DNA from: Stephanodiscus triporus
Taxonomy: Eukaryota > Bacillariophyta > Thalassiosirophyceae > Thalassiosirales > Thalassiosiraceae
Assembly (NCBI GenBank): GCA_036939755.1
Contig: JALLAZ010000430.1
Coordinates: forward strand, 1-15,644
Reading direction: 5' to 3'
Length of the DNA: 15,644 nucleotides
Of this stretch, positions 7,595 to 15,644 are shown in pieces (the first letter of the stretch is position 1; each line of letters starts with the position of its first letter). The translations under genes and the position numbers were made by a program. The notes beneath the pieces are model-generated. The model worked only from the letters and a program-made list of their open reading frames with translations, had not been told where the DNA came from and searched no databases.

Positions 7595-7867
7595 ATGGTC
7601 TGATGCAGTGGATGGCGACTGTCCAAGTCAGAGAATTGACTCAATTACTTCCGGTCCAGTCACCGGGTCGATACGATAGTTGCTCCTACTTCATGCTTCA
7701 TGCTCGCTGGAGTTGTTGATTGGGTACCTTGTACTTACGTATCTACTCTACTCTACCTACTTCGGTAGATAACAACTTCCAAAGCACCATATCAATGGTA
7801 ACAACGCCAACCGAAAACAAACTTACGGCTGCCAGAGAGGGATTCATCTCGAGGAGAGCCAACCAAG
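7595..7867. promoter_or_regulatory. Divergent promoter between the coiled-coil and LMBR1-like genes
   Basis: GTACTTAC lies at 7731-7738. It is followed by a run of overlapping CTACT units and TACCTAC at 7754-7760. TCTACC (7752-7757) and GGTAGA (7764-7769) form a 6-bp inverted repeat around TACTTC. On the minus strand GTACTTAC reads GTAAGTAC and could be a 5'-UTR splice donor for the coiled-coil gene. Confidence 0.5.
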
Positions 7868-9612
7868 ATGGCGGACGTCTTCCTAATATGTGTGATCGTG
7901 ATAGCCTTCTTCATACTTTTAGTCGTGGGCCTGTACTTCTTGGTGAAGTATCAACACCCCGACGATAAAAATGACGCCTACATACCCAAATTGGTCGTGT
8001 GGCTCGGGTTTGTTTTGGCCGGGGCGACGGTCTTTCTATTACCGTTGGACGTGGCGAATAATGAGGGCTATGCTGGTGAGTGCGTTGATTATCGTAGTCT
8101 ATGGGACCGCATCAATATTCCTCTGCTAACTCATTTCCCCCTCCATACACACACACCCAACAACCCCCCGCGCTGAAAATTTTATTGGATCAACTAATCA
8201 AAGGATGCGCTGGGTTTGACACGGCTTTCTGCGGAGGGCTGAACATGAACCTCTTCTGGACGATCTTCTACTGGTTGATCCCCGTCTGGGTTTTTTTTCT
8301 CATCCCGATGAGTACATTTTATTATGAAGCGGACGACGGGATGCTCATGGTCGGTACCTCCATCGGCGCCAAGCCCAACTCTAGGATTATGGAGGCAATT
8401 AAGTACGAAATGTTCGTCGTGGTGATTTTCGGGTTGATTTTCACCATGACATATCTGTTCCTGAACGAGACGGCCATCCCGGTGAGGGAAGTGGCGGGAG
8501 TAAACTTCTCCGCAGGTCCCACGTATACTATATCTCCAACCGGAACATCATTTACTGCTAGTCTGCTCGCACCCATGAGCACTCAAGATGCTGAGGTACT
8601 GGCCACAAACACCGTCAATCCTGTACTGGGCACTATTAATCTGAGCGTCGACCCGTCGGTTTTTTATGCGGGTCTAATGGCGTGGATGGGCTGGTTCGTG
8701 TTCGCCATATTCGGCGGCATCGGTATGGCTGCAATGCCACTCGACCTCATTTTAGCATTTACCGATCGGCCACGTCACATGGATGCTGTGGAGTTTGCTG
8801 AAGCTCAGGTGGCCCTTCGAGACCGCGTAAATGAATTAGTCAACGTTGGTGAATTGCTGAAGATAGAAAGAGATGAGAAAGCACAGCAGAACGGGGGAAA
8901 AGGTGGGGGGTTCTTCAACAGAGAAGCTCGGAAGGATGCAGCTGAGTTGAAGAAGACTATGCTCCAATTCAAGCAGGCAGTTTACTTATTAGAAGAGGAT
9001 GCCGAAGCTTTTGCAAACTGCACGGCGAACTACAAGAGTTACAACCCATTGATCCCATATTGCTACTTACTTGGGGGGTTTTGTGCTTTCGCCATCTCCA
9101 TCCTCTGGATGGTGCAGATAATTCTTTACATGCTGCCGCCGACCCCCGTCATACCCTTCCTGAATACCTATTTTTCCTGGTTTGACCAGTGGTTCCCTCT
9201 CTTTGGAGTCCTGAGCGTTGCAATATTTTCCTTCTACCTACTCATCTGTGCGGTGAAGGGGTGTTTCAAGTTCGGACTGCGCTTCCTCTTCTTCCAAATC
9301 CACCCCATGAAATTGAATAAGACTTACATGTCATCCTTCCTGTTCAACGTTGCTCTCATATTGCTCTGCGCCCTCCCGGTGGTCCAATTTAGCGTCACCG
9401 CGTTTCAAGATTATGCCCGATACACGACCGTCAACCAGGTTGTCAACGTGCAATTGAAGTACCTCAAATTCTTTGGATGGTTCTGGCAGGTGAAGTTTTT
9501 TGAATACGCACTGTTGGCAATAACGTTGCTGACGTGCGTGTACCTAGGATGCAAACCTCGTGACGTTTCCAACGATGGTATTGTAATACTTGATCGACTG
9601 AGATCGCGATGA
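7868..9612 (+). CDS. LMBR1-like (LIMR family) integral membrane protein, two exons
   Basis: Exons 7868-8075 and 8204-9612 give 538 aa. The 128-nt intron (8076-8203) has donor GTGAGT and acceptor AAAG, splits a Gly codon and contains a CA-repeat stretch. The N-terminus has a TM helix (about 5-26), then YQHPDDKNDAYIPK and LLPLDVANN, hallmarks of the plant, amoebal and protist LIMR proteins related to LMBR1/LMBRD. About nine hydrophobic segments are visible: 5-26, 40-60, 85-107, 128-156, 222-255, 352-379, 400-421, 445-468 and 497-517. A charged cytoplasmic loop with coiled-coil character spans about 257-340 (ALRDRVNELVNVGELLKIER, AYLLEEDAEA-like). YEADDG follows the third helix. LMBR1-family members include the lysosomal cobalamin exporter LMBD1 and lipocalin-receptor-like proteins, but the substrate of the LIMR branch is not established. 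The translated intron must not be read as coding: its frame gives a stop shortly after exon 1. Confidence 0.93.
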
Positions 9613-9851
9613 TGATGTAGTTATCGTCGAGTTGCCGAAAAAATTTTCATATCAACGTTGTTAACTTAGTGCCGGTTTTATATCGTTACATCACTTCTTT
9701 TGAAGCTGCCTCGACTTCCACTTGACATGCTCACGACATTGAGTAAAAAAATGAAACAGTAAATAAATGAAACGTTTCCCCCACTCTAGGTACCAATAAT
9801 TAGTTGCCGAATCACTATGGTCGGGCGTCGTCGTCAAAGACAAATATTCGT

Positions 9852-10738
9852 TCACCATCCGGCGGGACCGTACGGCAGCATATTTCCGGAGACGTAATCC
9901 CTGACATTCCCCTCCTCCGTGGCGACGAGCGTTCGTATGATCCCCCCCGAGGACCCGTCCCTCGCCATGGCGTGCGCCACCGCCTTCCTCACCAACGCGA
10001 GGGCCTCGTCCTTCGTCATGTTCTCCCTGTACTCCGCGTCGACGAGGCCGTATATGTACGTGGAGCCGCTCCCACCCAATGCGAAGGGCATGGGAATGCA
10101 CGCCCCTCCCACGGGGATGTTGTACACCGTCCCCCCGCATACCGGATCCCATCCGCCCACTATCACCCCCGCCATCAGGTTGTCCTTGTTCTGGTAGCAC
10201 AGGCGACGCATCAGGTGGGCGGCCACCTTCACCTCCGGCAGACGGCCAGTCTCGACCGCGAGCTGGGAGAGGAAGTGTCGCACGTAGTCCGTAAGGGCCT
10301 GGGTGTCGGCCGCGGATCCCGACCGGCAGCACCAGATGTGATCGTGGAGCTGCGCGATCTTGTCGGAGGCGCGGTTCGCGACGTAGGATCCGGTGGAGAC
10401 GCGGGAGTCTTTTTTTTTTTTTCGGGACAGGATGACGAGAGGGGAGGGGGGGGGGGGGCGGAGGAGACGATAGGCTGTCATGAGGATACCATAACACTTA
10501 CTAGAGGGAAAATCCGACGTAGTAAAATAATAAAATACATCGGATCATCTCGGTCCTCCCTCGTCCTCGTTGATCACTCACCGGCACACAGGACTACCCC
10601 GCCGTCGAACTGCACGGCCATGATGGTCGTGCCCGTCGAGAGTTCGCCGGGCTTCAGATGACGCGTCTCTGCGGACTTCCCGGCGTAGGCGTCGTAATCT
10701 GCCGTATATTGGTGGGACATCATCGGCTGGGAGAACAT
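9852..10738 (-). CDS. PSMB6: 20S proteasome subunit beta-1 (caspase-like), two exons
   Basis: Exons 10738-10582 and 10408-9852 give 237 aa, the usual length. The 173-nt intron (10581-10409) has donor GTGAGT. The propeptide ends ...GELSTG and the catalytic Thr is Thr37 (mature Thr1, TTIMAVQFDGG). Mature Asp17 (DSR), Lys33 (ASDK) and Arg45 (WCCRSGSAADTQ) are present; Arg45 gives beta-1 its preference for acidic P1 residues. GGSGSTYIYG and MARDGSSGGIIR complete the active-site and interface signatures. The codon for Asp17 is split by the intron (G|AC). I chose Met at 10738 (MFSQPMM); two further in-frame Met codons follow at 10723 and 10720, and all lie in the propeptide. The subunit acts in the inner ring of the cytosolic and nuclear 20S core. 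A tail-to-tail gap of 239 bp separates it from the LMBR1-like gene, and 258 bp head to head from the methyltransferase gene. Confidence 0.96.
10409..10458 (-). repeat. Paired homopolymers A13 and C13 in the beta-1 proteasome intron
   Basis: Read on the gene strand, a run of 13 C (10458-10446) is followed by a C/T-rich stretch, then 13 A (10422-10410) ending in the acceptor AG (10410-10409). The acceptor is fixed by the protein match (C-A-D-S-R). The polypyrimidine tract is thus displaced from the acceptor by the A run. Confidence 0.85.
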
Positions 10739-10996
10739 TATTCCTTTTATTTCATTGAGCGTTGTGCGTTGTTGTTGTGCTTGTGAGAGAGGACGGAGAT
10801 AAGGCGAACTGCGCCGAATCGGAGAGAGAGGGGTGCCCCGCGGGGGGAGGAGGAGTCCCCTCCCGGATTGTACCTACCGATATAGGTAAATACCGCACGC
10901 CGGCCCTCTCGCCCCCGTTTCTCACATCGCAGTCAACAACTCTCCCCAAAAGGCAACAACAAAATCCTTTTCTCCCACCAACAGAACGGCAAGGGG
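10739..10996. promoter_or_regulatory. Divergent promoter between proteasome beta-1 and methyltransferase genes
   Basis: GTACCTACC lies at 10870-10878, and ACCTA/TAGGT arms lie around 10872-10887. CCCCGCGGGG (10836-10845) is a perfect 10-bp palindrome in a G/A-rich tract. No TATA box is evident. Confidence 0.5.
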
Positions 10997-12286
10997 ATGA
11001 TGAGGGGACCCCATCCGATCGCGTCGGCATTCTTCGATGCGCACGATGTCGAACTGCTGACAGCGACATCGTTGGCAACGACTAGCAGCGCGACAGAACT
11101 GCCCCCCCCGGGAAGGAGCAGGACCATGGTGGCGAGGGCGCGCGGCAGCCTCGGGTGGAGGACGAGGTATTCCTCCTCGTCTGTGTATCCGGTGTCGATA
11201 CTCCCCGTGGAGGGAAGGAGGATCGGACGCGAGGAGGTGGAGGGGGGGGCATCGGCGTCTTATAACGTGCGGCAGGTCTTTCCGGGCGGGAGCGGAGGGG
11301 GGAGGTCGTCGTCTCGCGAGGGATGCGACGTCGGGGACGTCTTCGACTCGCGACCTCCTCCTCCTCCTCATGACGACGACGACGACGACGACGACCACGA
11401 CGACGACGAAAACGATGCCTCCGTCGGCGAGGACGACTGCGAGCTCGGCACCGGCGCAACCGTGTGGCCTGGATCCATCGTCCTCCTGAAGTACCTCGAG
11501 AGGATGGCACACGATCCCGACAGGGAAAACGTCCTCATGGGCAAGACCGTCGCGGACCTAGGGTCCGGCACGGCGATCGCGTCCATCGCGTCGGCGCTCC
11601 TGGGCGCGGACGTCGTCGTTTGCACCGATGGGTGCGATCCTGTCGTGGACCTGGCCTGCGCGAACATACACGACGCGATCGCGACGTTGGGACGCGAGGG
11701 GGAAGCGTGCCGTCCGATGCATCGGCGCTGTTCCTTTCGGGGGTGCGAGATGATCGCCCGGAGGTATCTATGGGGCGAGGGAATGGAGGAGGGGGGGACA
11801 GACTTTCGCCCGGATGACCCTCTTCGCGATGATGATGGAAATGCGACCCGCGACGACCAATGTCATGACATTTCGATGGACGGCGATATGAAGGGTGGTG
11901 CGACTCTGTTCGATGTTATTCTCGGAGCCGATTGCATAGTTCCGAAATTGTACCCCATCGAACCGCTAGTTGAGGCCCTTGACGAGCTATCCGCGCCCAC
12001 CACGGTGTCATATTTATCCTACGAGCAGAGGCACTATGAACACTACGATCCGGCGGAGGAATTCAAGCGTCTCGCTGACTTGTGCAACCTCGAGGTCGAG
12101 GTCGTGCCCGACCACGAGATGCATCCGATGTACCCCGCGAATGATATCGAGATATGGAAAGTTACCCGGAAGGGCAATCCCTGTGCGGATGGGATTCGGC
12201 CGATGAATATGGGGGTGAGGAAAGCGTGCTCGGCTTTGGGGAGGAGGAGCAATCATTCGTATCTTCTTGTTGGTAAGGATTCGTGA
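10997..12286 (+). CDS. METTL21-like SAM-dependent methyltransferase (Methyltransf_16 type)
   Basis: Single exon, 429 aa. Residues 1-150 are low-complexity, with PPPPPH plus an Asp run (120-138). The catalytic domain starts at TGATVWPGSIVLLKYLE (152-168), the block preceding motif I in this family. Motif I is VADLGSGTAIASI (185-197), the post-I acidic residue is Asp211 in VCTDG, and the motif corresponding to substrate and cofactor contact is FDVILGADCIV (305-315), followed by LSYEQRH (340-346). A variable insert of about 65 residues (235-300) separates these halves. METTL21/FAM86-type enzymes methylate lysines of chaperones and translation factors; the substrate here cannot be read from sequence. 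No transmembrane segment or clear targeting peptide is visible. Met1 and Met2 are adjacent, and the start could lie further in because the N-terminus is poorly conserved in this family. GC is about 67-77% over the 5' two thirds and falls to about 53% near the 3' end. Confidence 0.85.
   Translation: MMRGPHPIASAFFDAHDVELLTATSLATTSSATELPPPGRSRTMVARARGSLGWRTRYSSSSVYPVSILPVEGRRIGREEVEGGASASYNVRQVFPGGSGGGRSSSREGCDVGDVFDSRPPPPPHDDDDDDDDHDDDENDASVGEDDCELGTGATVWPGSIVLLKYLERMAHDPDRENVLMGKTVADLGSGTAIASIASALLGADVVVCTDGCDPVVDLACANIHDAIATLGREGEACRPMHRRCSFRGCEMIARRYLWGEGMEEGGTDFRPDDPLRDDDGNATRDDQCHDISMDGDMKGGATLFDVILGADCIVPKLYPIEPLVEALDELSAPTTVSYLSYEQRHYEHYDPAEEFKRLADLCNLEVEVVPDHEMHPMYPANDIEIWKVTRKGNPCADGIRPMNMGVRKACSALGRRSNHSYLLVGKDS
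11354..11407 (+). repeat. Coding trinucleotide repeat (CCT)5-CAT-(GAC)8-CAC-(GAC)3
   Basis: The tract encodes five Pro, His, eight Asp, His and three Asp within the methyltransferase N-terminal tail, in frame. Such runs change length by slippage without breaking the frame, so length polymorphism is expected. Confidence 0.9.
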
Positions 12287-12756
12287 TGCCCCTGGCGCAA
12301 ATGGCAAAGACCAGCTTACGCATTATTTTTCAGCCGTGCTGAGATGACAAGTCATGAGTGCAAGATTTCATGGGGGAGAAAACTTTCATCTACCTAGTCC
12401 TAATATGATGCAGTGGTCCTCCTATCCGTCACAACTCCTAGAGCTCGTTGAGGGTAGGATCAATTCATTCGAAGACATGCCATGAACGACCCTCATTTGC
12501 ACGTCACAATATGCTAGGATAATCTAGTTCCTTTTCTGTCCGATCTTCGGTCATTACGATATATTGATGTGGCATGTGGCGATCAAGATAGAGGTTCAAT
12601 GTCTGTATTGTGGATTGATTTAAGACTTAGCCACAAATGATTGACATGCGAAAAATGATTGAGCATCATGCGCCGCTAGTACAAAGAATGATGAATCAAT
12701 CCTACAGTAAAACGGTAACAGAATACCTGGCCATTATGAACACATAGGGTTGATGT
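12287..12756. other. Convergent intergenic region, no gene seen
   Basis: This lies between the 3' ends of the methyltransferase and MATE genes and has AT-rich composition. A short direct repeat AAATGATTGA occurs twice around 12635-12662. There is no coding signature, RNA gene or TACCTAC word (TACCTAG is present near 12393). Confidence 0.6.
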
Positions 12757-15186
12757 TCAAACGAAACGCTTTCGTCGTCCTTTCACTAACCGAGGACTAT
12801 TTTCTTCATCAAATCGACTTGAAGGATTTCTCGAGGGAGAAACATTACATGCCGAGCCAATAATATCAGGAGAGTCCGGTGAACTGGGTTTTGCCTGCTT
12901 CTGTGACAAAAATGGAAAAAGCACACCACCATCGTGTGCCGATGGCCTTTGGCCAATTTTTGAGTAAGGCAGCCGGGCACGTTCTGGTGTCGATTGTGGG
13001 ATGATTATTGGTGGTGGGGGAGGAGGTTTCTTTTCAGTAGACGTCGATGATGTCAATGGTGGTACCTCTACATGGTGTCCATCATCATCGTCATGGTGAT
13101 TCAAATTGTGATTTTCCTCTGAGTGACTGCATGAGCTTGAATATGAGCTGTCATCGTCAGAAGAATCAGAAAGGTCATCGGCCGACACTTGCTCCTGGAT
13201 CTTCTTTGACAGCATTTCCCAGTCTGACATGGCAATACACGCGGATAATAACATTGCTGTGACACTGTAGCCTGTAACAACTGCAAATGCCAAGCCCTGA
13301 AGATCGATTCTCATCCAAATTGTCACAACTACCCCAATAGGAATCGTCACAAGAAACGAGCATGTGATGGCAATCGAAGTTGACAAGTGGTATCTTCCCT
13401 GTGCACCAATAACAGCCCAACATACCATCCCCATGGACATGGTAACATTGCCCAAGGCAACTAAAGGAAACAACTCAACCAACATATCTTGAATAGTTGC
13501 GTCAGTCGTTAGCACCGATGGCAGGACATCGGTCAAGCTCAATAGAAGGGTGGACATTAGGATCGAAACGATCGCACCAAGGAGCATGGACTTGTACCCA
13601 GCTAACTCTGCCATTGCCGGGCGGCCTTTTCCTAGTTGATAAGCAACGCGCACCTCGCTAGAATCTCCAATCGCCTCTGTTGTTGATTCAAAAAAGTCCC
13701 AGATGAAGCCCATGACTGCCCATGTGCCAGCTTCTGCTGGCCCCAATTTAGTCGCGAAGATTAGTAGAATCTCCCACTCGGTATACGCCAAAAGACTTCC
13801 AAATGCGAGGGGCAGTGCAACTCTGAAAACATCCTTCATCACCGACATATCCGTCCACGCGCAAGAGCCGTATAATCCCGTCTCATATTTCTGCATCCAT
13901 CCCATTTTGAGTGGGATTACAACAATCAGGAAGAAGATTAGACAACAAACGATCAACACGACCAAGCCCAAGACAACCAAGCTCGCATCGAACTGATACG
14001 CAGCTAGCGCGACACACCCTGCTTTGGCGAATGCGAACACGATATTAATGATGTTTGCAAATACCTCATATTCAACCGCTGCCAAGAAATCAATAATGCA
14101 TTGGTCCACGCCTGTCATGATGTTGATCAGTACACGCACCCAGACAAAATCCTGCCCCAACATCGCAACCGAGTCATCAAATCCTAACAGTAACAAGATT
14201 TTGCTCATGGTTGCGATCCATATAACTCCCATAGGAATTTCGCACAGTACGTAACTGATGCATGCTGTCTGCACATATTTCCCCGCCAATTCATGATTCT
14301 CGGCTCCATGAGCCATGCTTGCCAATGAAGAGACGGCTTCATGCCATCCCCCCATGAAGCTGAAGGTGATTCCAACAAGGCCATATGTTATCGTATATGC
14401 AATCATGGCATTGGTCCCCAAAGTGTGTGAAATAATGGCTACAATAATTAACTCTGAGGCGGTTTTTGCAATGGCAGAAAACATGAAGGGGATCGCGAGA
14501 CGAAGTATGCGTTTCGTTTCGCGGTCGTATCTTGCTACTTTCCACAGGAAGAGTGGCAACTTGATTTTTTGAAAGCACATGGAGTAATTCAATCGCATCG
14601 GAGGGAAGGCAGATTGTTCAGTGTAGCCATCAGAAGGCTCGCCCATCTTAACTAATTCATCAGGAAGAGGAGACAGATTTATTTCCGGATTCTCCTCATT
14701 GCCAAGAATAACCTCCACACCATCTCCAAGAGCTTCCGTTTGATGCAAATACATGGACGCTCGTGCCTCATTCGCCATTCCCCGCGAAATCTTTGCCCTT
14801 CTCACACCTAAAGTTTCAATGGAGTGCGCGCCAGGGTTTATCCATCGTTGTACAAAAGATAAATTGGACCGGGATTCAGGCGCATCAGTCTGCGCTGGCT
14901 TGAGTCCGCTGTCTTCTTCCGTAATATTGCGTACCTCGCAATCATCCCCGCTGCTGCCGGAGTTGTTGCGCCCTTTTTTCTTGATCTCCATGATGAATTT
15001 GCCAAGCTTTGCAACCAGAGGTACGCACACGATCGAACACACCGAGATAAAAACAGCAATTATCAAAAGGGTGTTTCCGGGATCGGTCGTGTCCTTAACG
15101 TAATCATCGTAGGAGACTTCATCGTCCCCGTGCAGGCTTGTTAATCGGCGACTGGCTAGTTCATCCAACCACTGCATTTTGTACAT
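12757..15186 (-). CDS. MATE-family multidrug/toxin extrusion-type transporter with extended termini
   Basis: Single exon, 809 aa, against about 450-550 for ordinary MATE carriers. The order is a short acidic N-terminus; an extra hydrophobic helix at about 37-62; a hydrophilic stretch (66-200); and a MATE-like core at about 225-655 with roughly twelve hydrophobic segments in two halves. Typical features are RLAIPFMFSAIAKTASELIIVAIISHTLG at the start of half one, with VALPLAFGSLLAYTEWEILLIF and AGTWAVMGFIWDFFE in half two, and AVIGAQGRYHL late in the core. The C-terminal 660-809 is disordered: a Ser/Asp run (DDLSDSSDDDSSYSSS), a His/Asp run (NHHDDDDGHH), KKPPPPPPIII, and a basic end GRRKRFV. 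MATE carriers export organic cations, flavonoids or citrate using H+ or Na+ gradients; the substrate and membrane here are unknown. The extra N-terminal helix would put the N-terminus on the opposite side of the membrane from the MATE core's usual topology. Met4 is an alternative start. Confidence 0.88.
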   Translation of the reverse strand: MYKMQWLDELASRRLTSLHGDDEVSYDDYVKDTTDPGNTLLIIAVFISVCSIVCVPLVAKLGKFIMEIKKKGRNNSGSSGDDCEVRNITEEDSGLKPAQTDAPESRSNLSFVQRWINPGAHSIETLGVRRAKISRGMANEARASMYLHQTEALGDGVEVILGNEENPEINLSPLPDELVKMGEPSDGYTEQSAFPPMRLNYSMCFQKIKLPLFLWKVARYDRETKRILRLAIPFMFSAIAKTASELIIVAIISHTLGTNAMIAYTITYGLVGITFSFMGGWHEAVSSLASMAHGAENHELAGKYVQTACISYVLCEIPMGVIWIATMSKILLLLGFDDSVAMLGQDFVWVRVLINIMTGVDQCIIDFLAAVEYEVFANIINIVFAFAKAGCVALAAYQFDASLVVLGLVVLIVCCLIFFLIVVIPLKMGWMQKYETGLYGSCAWTDMSVMKDVFRVALPLAFGSLLAYTEWEILLIFATKLGPAEAGTWAVMGFIWDFFESTTEAIGDSSEVRVAYQLGKGRPAMAELAGYKSMLLGAIVSILMSTLLLSLTDVLPSVLTTDATIQDMLVELFPLVALGNVTMSMGMVCWAVIGAQGRYHLSTSIAITCSFLVTIPIGVVVTIWMRIDLQGLAFAVVTGYSVTAMLLSACIAMSDWEMLSKKIQEQVSADDLSDSSDDDSSYSSSCSHSEENHNLNHHDDDDGHHVEVPPLTSSTSTEKKPPPPPPIIIPQSTPERARLPYSKIGQRPSAHDGGVLFPFLSQKQAKPSSPDSPDIIGSACNVSPSRNPSSRFDEENSPRLVKGRRKRFV

Positions 15187-15644
15187 TTCATCGCCTGCAT
15201 GGAGAACTTTTTATGAGATTCATTGACTTCGCGTAGATTGAACTCAATGAAATCCTGGTCCCATCGTACCATACCTTCGAAAAGCTTAAATATATGTTGA
15301 GTAGTGTAAGTAGTACCATACGCTGTAGTAAGTACACGCCTTCGCTTCGTTTTCGTTGGCCGGAAAGAAAAATGTTCTCCTGTCAAAATCGCTGGCAAGA
15401 GTTACACACATAAAAAGATTGAGTTCGCATACTTACAAAAACTTACCGTGGCTACATCATACACATAAGAAACCACATGTGTCACAATCGCACTAACAAT
15501 CTTCTACACCGTAAAAGCCGGGGCATAAGCAACACCTAAACACCCAAGTGCGAACGTCTAAGGCCCGTTCTGTCAGGGGAATTTTTTGGATGGTACGATT
15601 TATCGTACCATAAATCGTACCACAAATCGTGCGAAAACCTCCTC
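15187..15644. promoter_or_regulatory. 5' region of the MATE gene, with possible leader intron
   Basis: On the minus strand CACG|GTAAGT (intron from 15446) and a second GTAAGT 10 nt downstream are consensus donors. CATGCAG|GCGATG (acceptor ending at 15195) lies 8 nt before the MATE start codon, giving a candidate 252-nt 5'-UTR intron. GTAAGTAC at 15328-15335 lies inside it. The 80-codon frame overlapping the MATE start has no family signature. Confidence 0.4.
15590..15637. repeat. Palindrome plus three 12-bp tandem units at the window edge
   Basis: Arms ATGGTACGAT (15590-15599) and ATCGTACCAT (15602-15611) form a 10-bp inverted repeat around TT. The right arm begins a tandem array: ATCGTACCATAA (15602), ATCGTACCACAA (15614) and the diverged ATCGTGCGAAAA (15626). 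Just upstream, AAGGCCCGTTCTGTCAGG (about 15560-15577) faintly recalls DNA-transposon termini. The element, if any, continues beyond the window. Confidence 0.6.

Noticed and set aside
6825..7679. 284-codon open frame on the + strand opposite the coiled-coil gene
   Set aside because: Its product is Ser/Phe/Ile-rich with no family signature, and is what antisense reading of Glu/Lys-rich heptads yields. The minus-strand product has coherent heptads.
8101..8203. Upstream coding extension MGPHQYSS... before LMBR1 exon 2
   Set aside because: This is translated intron. Splicing at GTGAGT/AAAG joins the two conserved parts in frame.
10409..10481. Alternative start MTAYRLLRPPPP for the proteasome subunit
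   Set aside because: This is translated intron containing C13 and A13. The true N-terminus with catalytic Thr lies in exon 1 (10738-10582).
9804..10661. 285-codon + strand open frame across the proteasome gene
   Set aside because: It is antisense to a confident beta-1 proteasome subunit in GC-rich DNA, which depletes stop codons. The product has no signature.
15156..15398. 80-codon minus-strand frame with a CTKCSGW motif overlapping the MATE start
   Set aside because: It has too few Cys for a zinc-binding domain, overlaps the MATE start in another frame, and contains a probable leader intron.
1..15644. A linked novel multi-gene system such as a biosynthetic cluster or defence island
   Set aside because: Most neighbours are ordinary housekeeping families on alternating strands with separate promoters, and no shared pathway is apparent.

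Overview
The window is a gene-dense, intron-poor eukaryotic nuclear region, most probably from a diatom or a close stramenopile relative. This rests on short GT-AG introns (76, 78, 128 and 173 nt), intergenic gaps of 240-650 bp, a relic of the helicase-associated (HA) repeat that is abundant in diatom genomes, a large MATE-domain protein with disordered tails, and stand-alone ankyrin proteins. The organism assignment is inference. There is no sign of bacterial operons, CRISPR, tRNA or rRNA.

Layout, left to right. At 51-328 there is a non-coding stretch unusually rich in short perfect inverted repeats, followed by a frameshifted HA-domain relic (375-544, +). Nine genes follow, strictly alternating in strand: PP2A activator PTPA (600-2235, -, one intron); a secretory-type ankyrin protein with a Trp-rich C-terminal domain (2536-3696, +); a probably nuclear ankyrin protein (4261-5406, -); a mitochondrially targeted RidA/YoaB-like protein (6059-6586, +, one intron); a coiled-coil protein of unknown function (6833-7594, -); an LMBR1/LIMR-family polytopic membrane protein (7868-9612, +, one intron); proteasome subunit beta-1 (9852-10738, -, one intron); a METTL21-like seven-beta-strand methyltransferase (10997-12286, +); and a MATE-family transporter (12757-15186, -). 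The right end (15590-15637) carries a near-perfect palindrome overlapping three 12-bp tandem units, possibly the edge of a repetitive element.

The alternation creates four divergent, bidirectional promoter gaps and four convergent gaps. Read by eye, the heptamer TACCTAC (either strand) occurs in all four divergent gaps and was not found elsewhere. The genes do not form one obvious pathway: PP2A activation, proteasomal proteolysis, imine detoxification, protein methylation and transport are mostly housekeeping roles. The most unusual signals are in the non-coding DNA: the shared promoter heptamer, the hairpin cluster, the CRE-like pair upstream of the RidA gene, the E2F-like site by PTPA, and a proteasome intron whose acceptor follows a run of 13 A. 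I see no clear previously undescribed multi-gene system.
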